Origin: Wenyingzhuangia fucanilytica
GTDB lineage: Bacteria; Bacteroidota; Bacteroidia; Flavobacteriales; Flavobacteriaceae
Reading direction: 5' to 3'
Assembly (NCBI RefSeq): GCF_001697185.1
Contig: NZ_CP014224.1
Coordinates: forward strand, 3,270,501-3,334,500
Length of the DNA: 64,000 nt
Positions 62,163 through 64,000 of this stretch are shown here, one piece after another. A model generated the notes under the pieces. The model was not told the DNA's origin. It saw only the letters and a program-made list of their open reading frames with translations, and ran no database searches. Made by a program: the position numbers and the translations under genes. Position 1 is the stretch's first letter. Each line of letters begins with the position of its first letter.

Positions 62163-62945
62163 ATGTCAGTATTTAATTTAACAGGAAAATGTGCTGTAGT
62201 TACCGGTGGAGGTAGCGGAATTGGTGAAGCTATTTCTAAAGCTTTGGCTGGAGCAGGAGCTTTGGTAAATATTTTAGATTTAACTACAGAAGGAGCTCAA
62301 AGAGTTGCTGATGAAATTATTGCTAAAGGAGGAAAGGCAATAGTACATCAAGCAAATGTTGTAGATCACGAAGGGGTTAAAAATATCATCAAAAAGATTA
62401 ATGACAATCAGCCTATCAATATCTTAATCAACAATGCAGGAATTGCACATGTTGGTAATGTAGAGGCATGTGGACCAGATGATTTAGATAAGTTATACAA
62501 TGTAAATATTAAAGGAGTTTATAATGCTTTACATGCCGTAATTCCTTTTATGAAAGAAAATGGTGGTGGGGCTATTGTTAACATGGCATCTATTGCTTCT
62601 TCTGTAGGTCTGTTCGATCGTTTTGCGTATTCTATGACCAAAGGAGCCGTATTAACCATGACGTATTCTATTGCTAAAGATTATGTAAAAGATGGAATTC
62701 GTTGTAACTGTATCTCTCCAGCTAGAGTACATACTCCTTTTGTAGATGGGTTTATTTCTAAAAACTACCCAGGACAAGAAGCAGAAATGTTTGAAAAATT
62801 ATCGGCAACACAACCAATAGGTAGAATGGCTAAACCAGAAGAAATTGGAAATTTAGCCCTATATTTAGTTTCTGATGAGGCTTCTTTCCTTACAGGAACA
62901 GATTACCCAATTGATGGTGGATTTATAAAATTGAACGGAAAATAA
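62163..62945 (+). CDS. SDR-family dehydrogenase, probable 2-keto-3-deoxy-sugar-acid dehydrogenase
   Basis: A 260-residue classical SDR. The cofactor motif VTGGGSGIGEA (about 13-23), an Asp near ILDLTT favouring NAD, NNAGIAHVG, and the active site S...YSMTKG (Tyr and Lys at about 157 and 161) are all intact. Between a UxaA-type dehydratase and an FAH hydrolase it most likely oxidises the 2-keto-3-deoxy acid at C4, as the SDR in the L-fucose route does. The gap to the upstream gene is 11 bases. Confidence 0.88.
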   Translation: MSVFNLTGKCAVVTGGGSGIGEAISKALAGAGALVNILDLTTEGAQRVADEIIAKGGKAIVHQANVVDHEGVKNIIKKINDNQPINILINNAGIAHVGNVEACGPDDLDKLYNVNIKGVYNALHAVIPFMKENGGGAIVNMASIASSVGLFDRFAYSMTKGAVLTMTYSIAKDYVKDGIRCNCISPARVHTPFVDGFISKNYPGQEAEMFEKLSATQPIGRMAKPEEIGNLALYLVSDEASFLTGTDYPIDGGFIKLNGK

Positions 62946-62960
62946 TAAAATATAATTAAG

Positions 62961-63821
62961 ATGAAATTAATAAGATTTGGAGCAGAAGGTGCTGAAAAGC
63001 CAGGAGTAATTACTGCATCAGGAAAAAAAGTAGATGTTTCTGCTTTTGGACAAGATTATAACGAAGAATTTTTTGGAGGAGATGGAATAGAGCGTTTAGC
63101 AGCTTGGTTAAAAGATAACGAAGCTTCTTGCCCAGAAATTTCTGATGATGTTCGTTTAGGAGCACCGTTAAAAAGACCATCTAAAATAGTTTGTGTAGGG
63201 TTAAACTACGCTAAACACGCAGCAGAAACTGGAGCAGCGGTTCCTACAGAACCAGTATTGTTCTTTAAATCTACTTCAGCATTAATTGGACCTAATGATG
63301 ATGTTGTGATTCCTAGAAACTCAGAAAAAACTGACTGGGAAGTTGAGTTAGCCATAGTTATTGGTAAAAAAGCTTCTTATGTTGAGTTAGAAGATGCAGA
63401 AGATCACATTGCAGGTTATGTATTACACAACGATATTTCTGAAAGAGCTTTTCAATTAGAAAGAGGAACACAATGGTGTAAAGGAAAAGGAAACGATACA
63501 TTTGCTCCTATAGGACCTTTTATTGCTACTAAAGATGAAATTAAAGATCCTAACAATTTAGAGCTTTGGTTAGAGTTAAACGGAAAACGTATTCAACACT
63601 CTAACACAAACGACTTTATTTTTAATGTACAAGAAGTGGTTTCTTACATTAGCCAATTTATGACTTTATTACCAGGAGATGTTATTTCAACAGGAACTCC
63701 AGCAGGTGTAGGATTAGGGTTTAATCCTCCTGTATATTTAAAGCCAGGTGACGTAATGGAATTAGGGATTGAAGGATTAGGAACTTCTAGACAAGTTGCC
63801 AAAGCCTATACAAAAGCTTAA
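62961..63821 (+). CDS. FAH-family hydrolase, probable 2,4-diketo-3-deoxy-acid hydrolase
   Basis: A 286-residue fumarylacetoacetate-hydrolase-fold enzyme. KIVCVGLNYAKHAAETG (about 74-90), the metal-binding EKTDWEVELAIVIG segment (Glu-x-Glu) and the later Asp and FAPIGPFIAT motif are diagnostic. FAH hydrolases split beta-diketo acids; in the L-fucose/L-rhamnose non-phosphorylative route they yield pyruvate and L-lactate. The upstream SDR and downstream lactate-type dehydrogenase make exactly that reaction likely. Confidence 0.9.
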   Translation: MKLIRFGAEGAEKPGVITASGKKVDVSAFGQDYNEEFFGGDGIERLAAWLKDNEASCPEISDDVRLGAPLKRPSKIVCVGLNYAKHAAETGAAVPTEPVLFFKSTSALIGPNDDVVIPRNSEKTDWEVELAIVIGKKASYVELEDAEDHIAGYVLHNDISERAFQLERGTQWCKGKGNDTFAPIGPFIATKDEIKDPNNLELWLELNGKRIQHSNTNDFIFNVQEVVSYISQFMTLLPGDVISTGTPAGVGLGFNPPVYLKPGDVMELGIEGLGTSRQVAKAYTKA

Positions 63822-63848
63822 TAGCGTTTATAAAAACTTATTTTTAAG

Positions 63849-64000
63849 ATGGAAATAAAAATCAATACCAAGTATCCTTCTATGGATGACTTAAGAAAAA
63901 GAGCAATGGTAAAAATGCCAAAATTTGCTTTTGAGTATTTAGATGGAGGATGTAATGAAGATATCAATTTAGATAAAAACAGAACGGATCTTCAAAAAAT
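63849..64000 (+). CDS. FMN-dependent alpha-hydroxy-acid (L-lactate-type) dehydrogenase, N-terminal part
   Basis: The gene begins at ATG 63849 and runs off the right edge; 50 residues are visible. MPKFAFEYLDGGCNEDINL is the opening of the LldD/glycolate-oxidase family (the FEYLDGG-type segment contributes to the FMN site). These enzymes oxidise L-lactate to pyruvate and pass electrons to quinone. Directly after an FAH hydrolase expected to make L-lactate, it would complete the pathway. Other 2-hydroxy acids are possible until the rest is seen. Confidence 0.82.
   Translation, partial: MEIKINTKYPSMDDLRKRAMVKMPKFAFEYLDGGCNEDINLDKNRTDLQK

Noticed and set aside
1-64000. tRNA, rRNA, insertion sequence or prophage genes
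   Set aside because: Searched by eye for cloverleaf ends, transposase motifs and phage structural genes; none was found, though a covariance-model scan would be needed to exclude small RNAs.

Overview
The window looks like ordinary chromosome from a marine member of the Flavobacteriaceae (Bacteroidota). The DNA is very AT-rich and Shine-Dalgarno sequences are essentially absent. Promoter-like sites follow the Bacteroidota TTG / TAnnTTTG pattern, and secreted proteins carry type IX secretion (T9SS) C-terminal tails. There is a complete Bacteroides-aerotolerance (bat) operon and a tamB-tamL pair. I saw no rRNA, tRNA, CRISPR array, insertion sequence or prophage. The genus is not identifiable from the sequence alone.

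Layout. 1-5.5 kb: end of an SPFH/stomatin-like gene, then a leftward block (DUF5723 outer-membrane protein, DUF975 membrane protein, tatA, GIN-domain protein, rnr). 5.5-6.2 kb: a 0.7-kb gene-free AT-rich region with one perfect DnaA box, many related 9-mers and direct AT-rich repeats, a candidate replication origin. 6.2-16.7 kb: ndh, rpiB, a leftward group (Cys-less FGE-fold lipoprotein, octaheme c-type cytochrome with TPRs, a 53-aa membrane peptide), then comEB-S41 protease-LpxH-like phosphatase and a GH3 beta-glucosidase. 16.8-25.4 kb: the bat operon (moxR, DUF58, BatD-like, batA, batB, batC, batD, batE), with degenerate agtac-type repeats in one spacer and inside the batD signal-peptide region. 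25.5-38.1 kb: a NUMOD4/HNH-derived protein, MscS, a large secreted beta-helix protein with four copies of an unrecognised domain, a second T9SS protein, housekeeping genes (SDR proteins, CvpA, YraN, a thioredoxin-like protein, an LD-carboxypeptidase) and a 0.67-kb stretch of three short ORFs each followed by a hairpin terminator. 38.2-58.2 kb: metG with a REP-like in-frame insertion, tamB-tamL, a CBS protein, an Lrp regulator divergent from metE, a TetR regulator with two matching operators, pepP, twin Bor-like lipoproteins and mfd. 58.3-64 kb: an alpha/beta hydrolase, a ModF-like tandem ABC ATPase, and an operon running off the right edge (UxaA-family dehydratase, SDR dehydrogenase, FAH-family hydrolase, FMN-dependent alpha-hydroxy-acid dehydrogenase).

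How genes work together. The right-edge operon fits a non-phosphorylative deoxysugar-acid route, for example L-fuconate to pyruvate plus L-lactate and then pyruvate. Together with the secreted beta-helix protein and the GH3 enzyme it suggests an algal-polysaccharide lifestyle, although no SusC/SusD pair is present. The TamB-TamL, bat and LpxH genes serve envelope biogenesis. The most checkable new observations are the origin candidate, the TetR operator pair, the repeat insertions inside metG and batD, the tandem domain of the beta-helix protein, and the short-ORF/terminator array.
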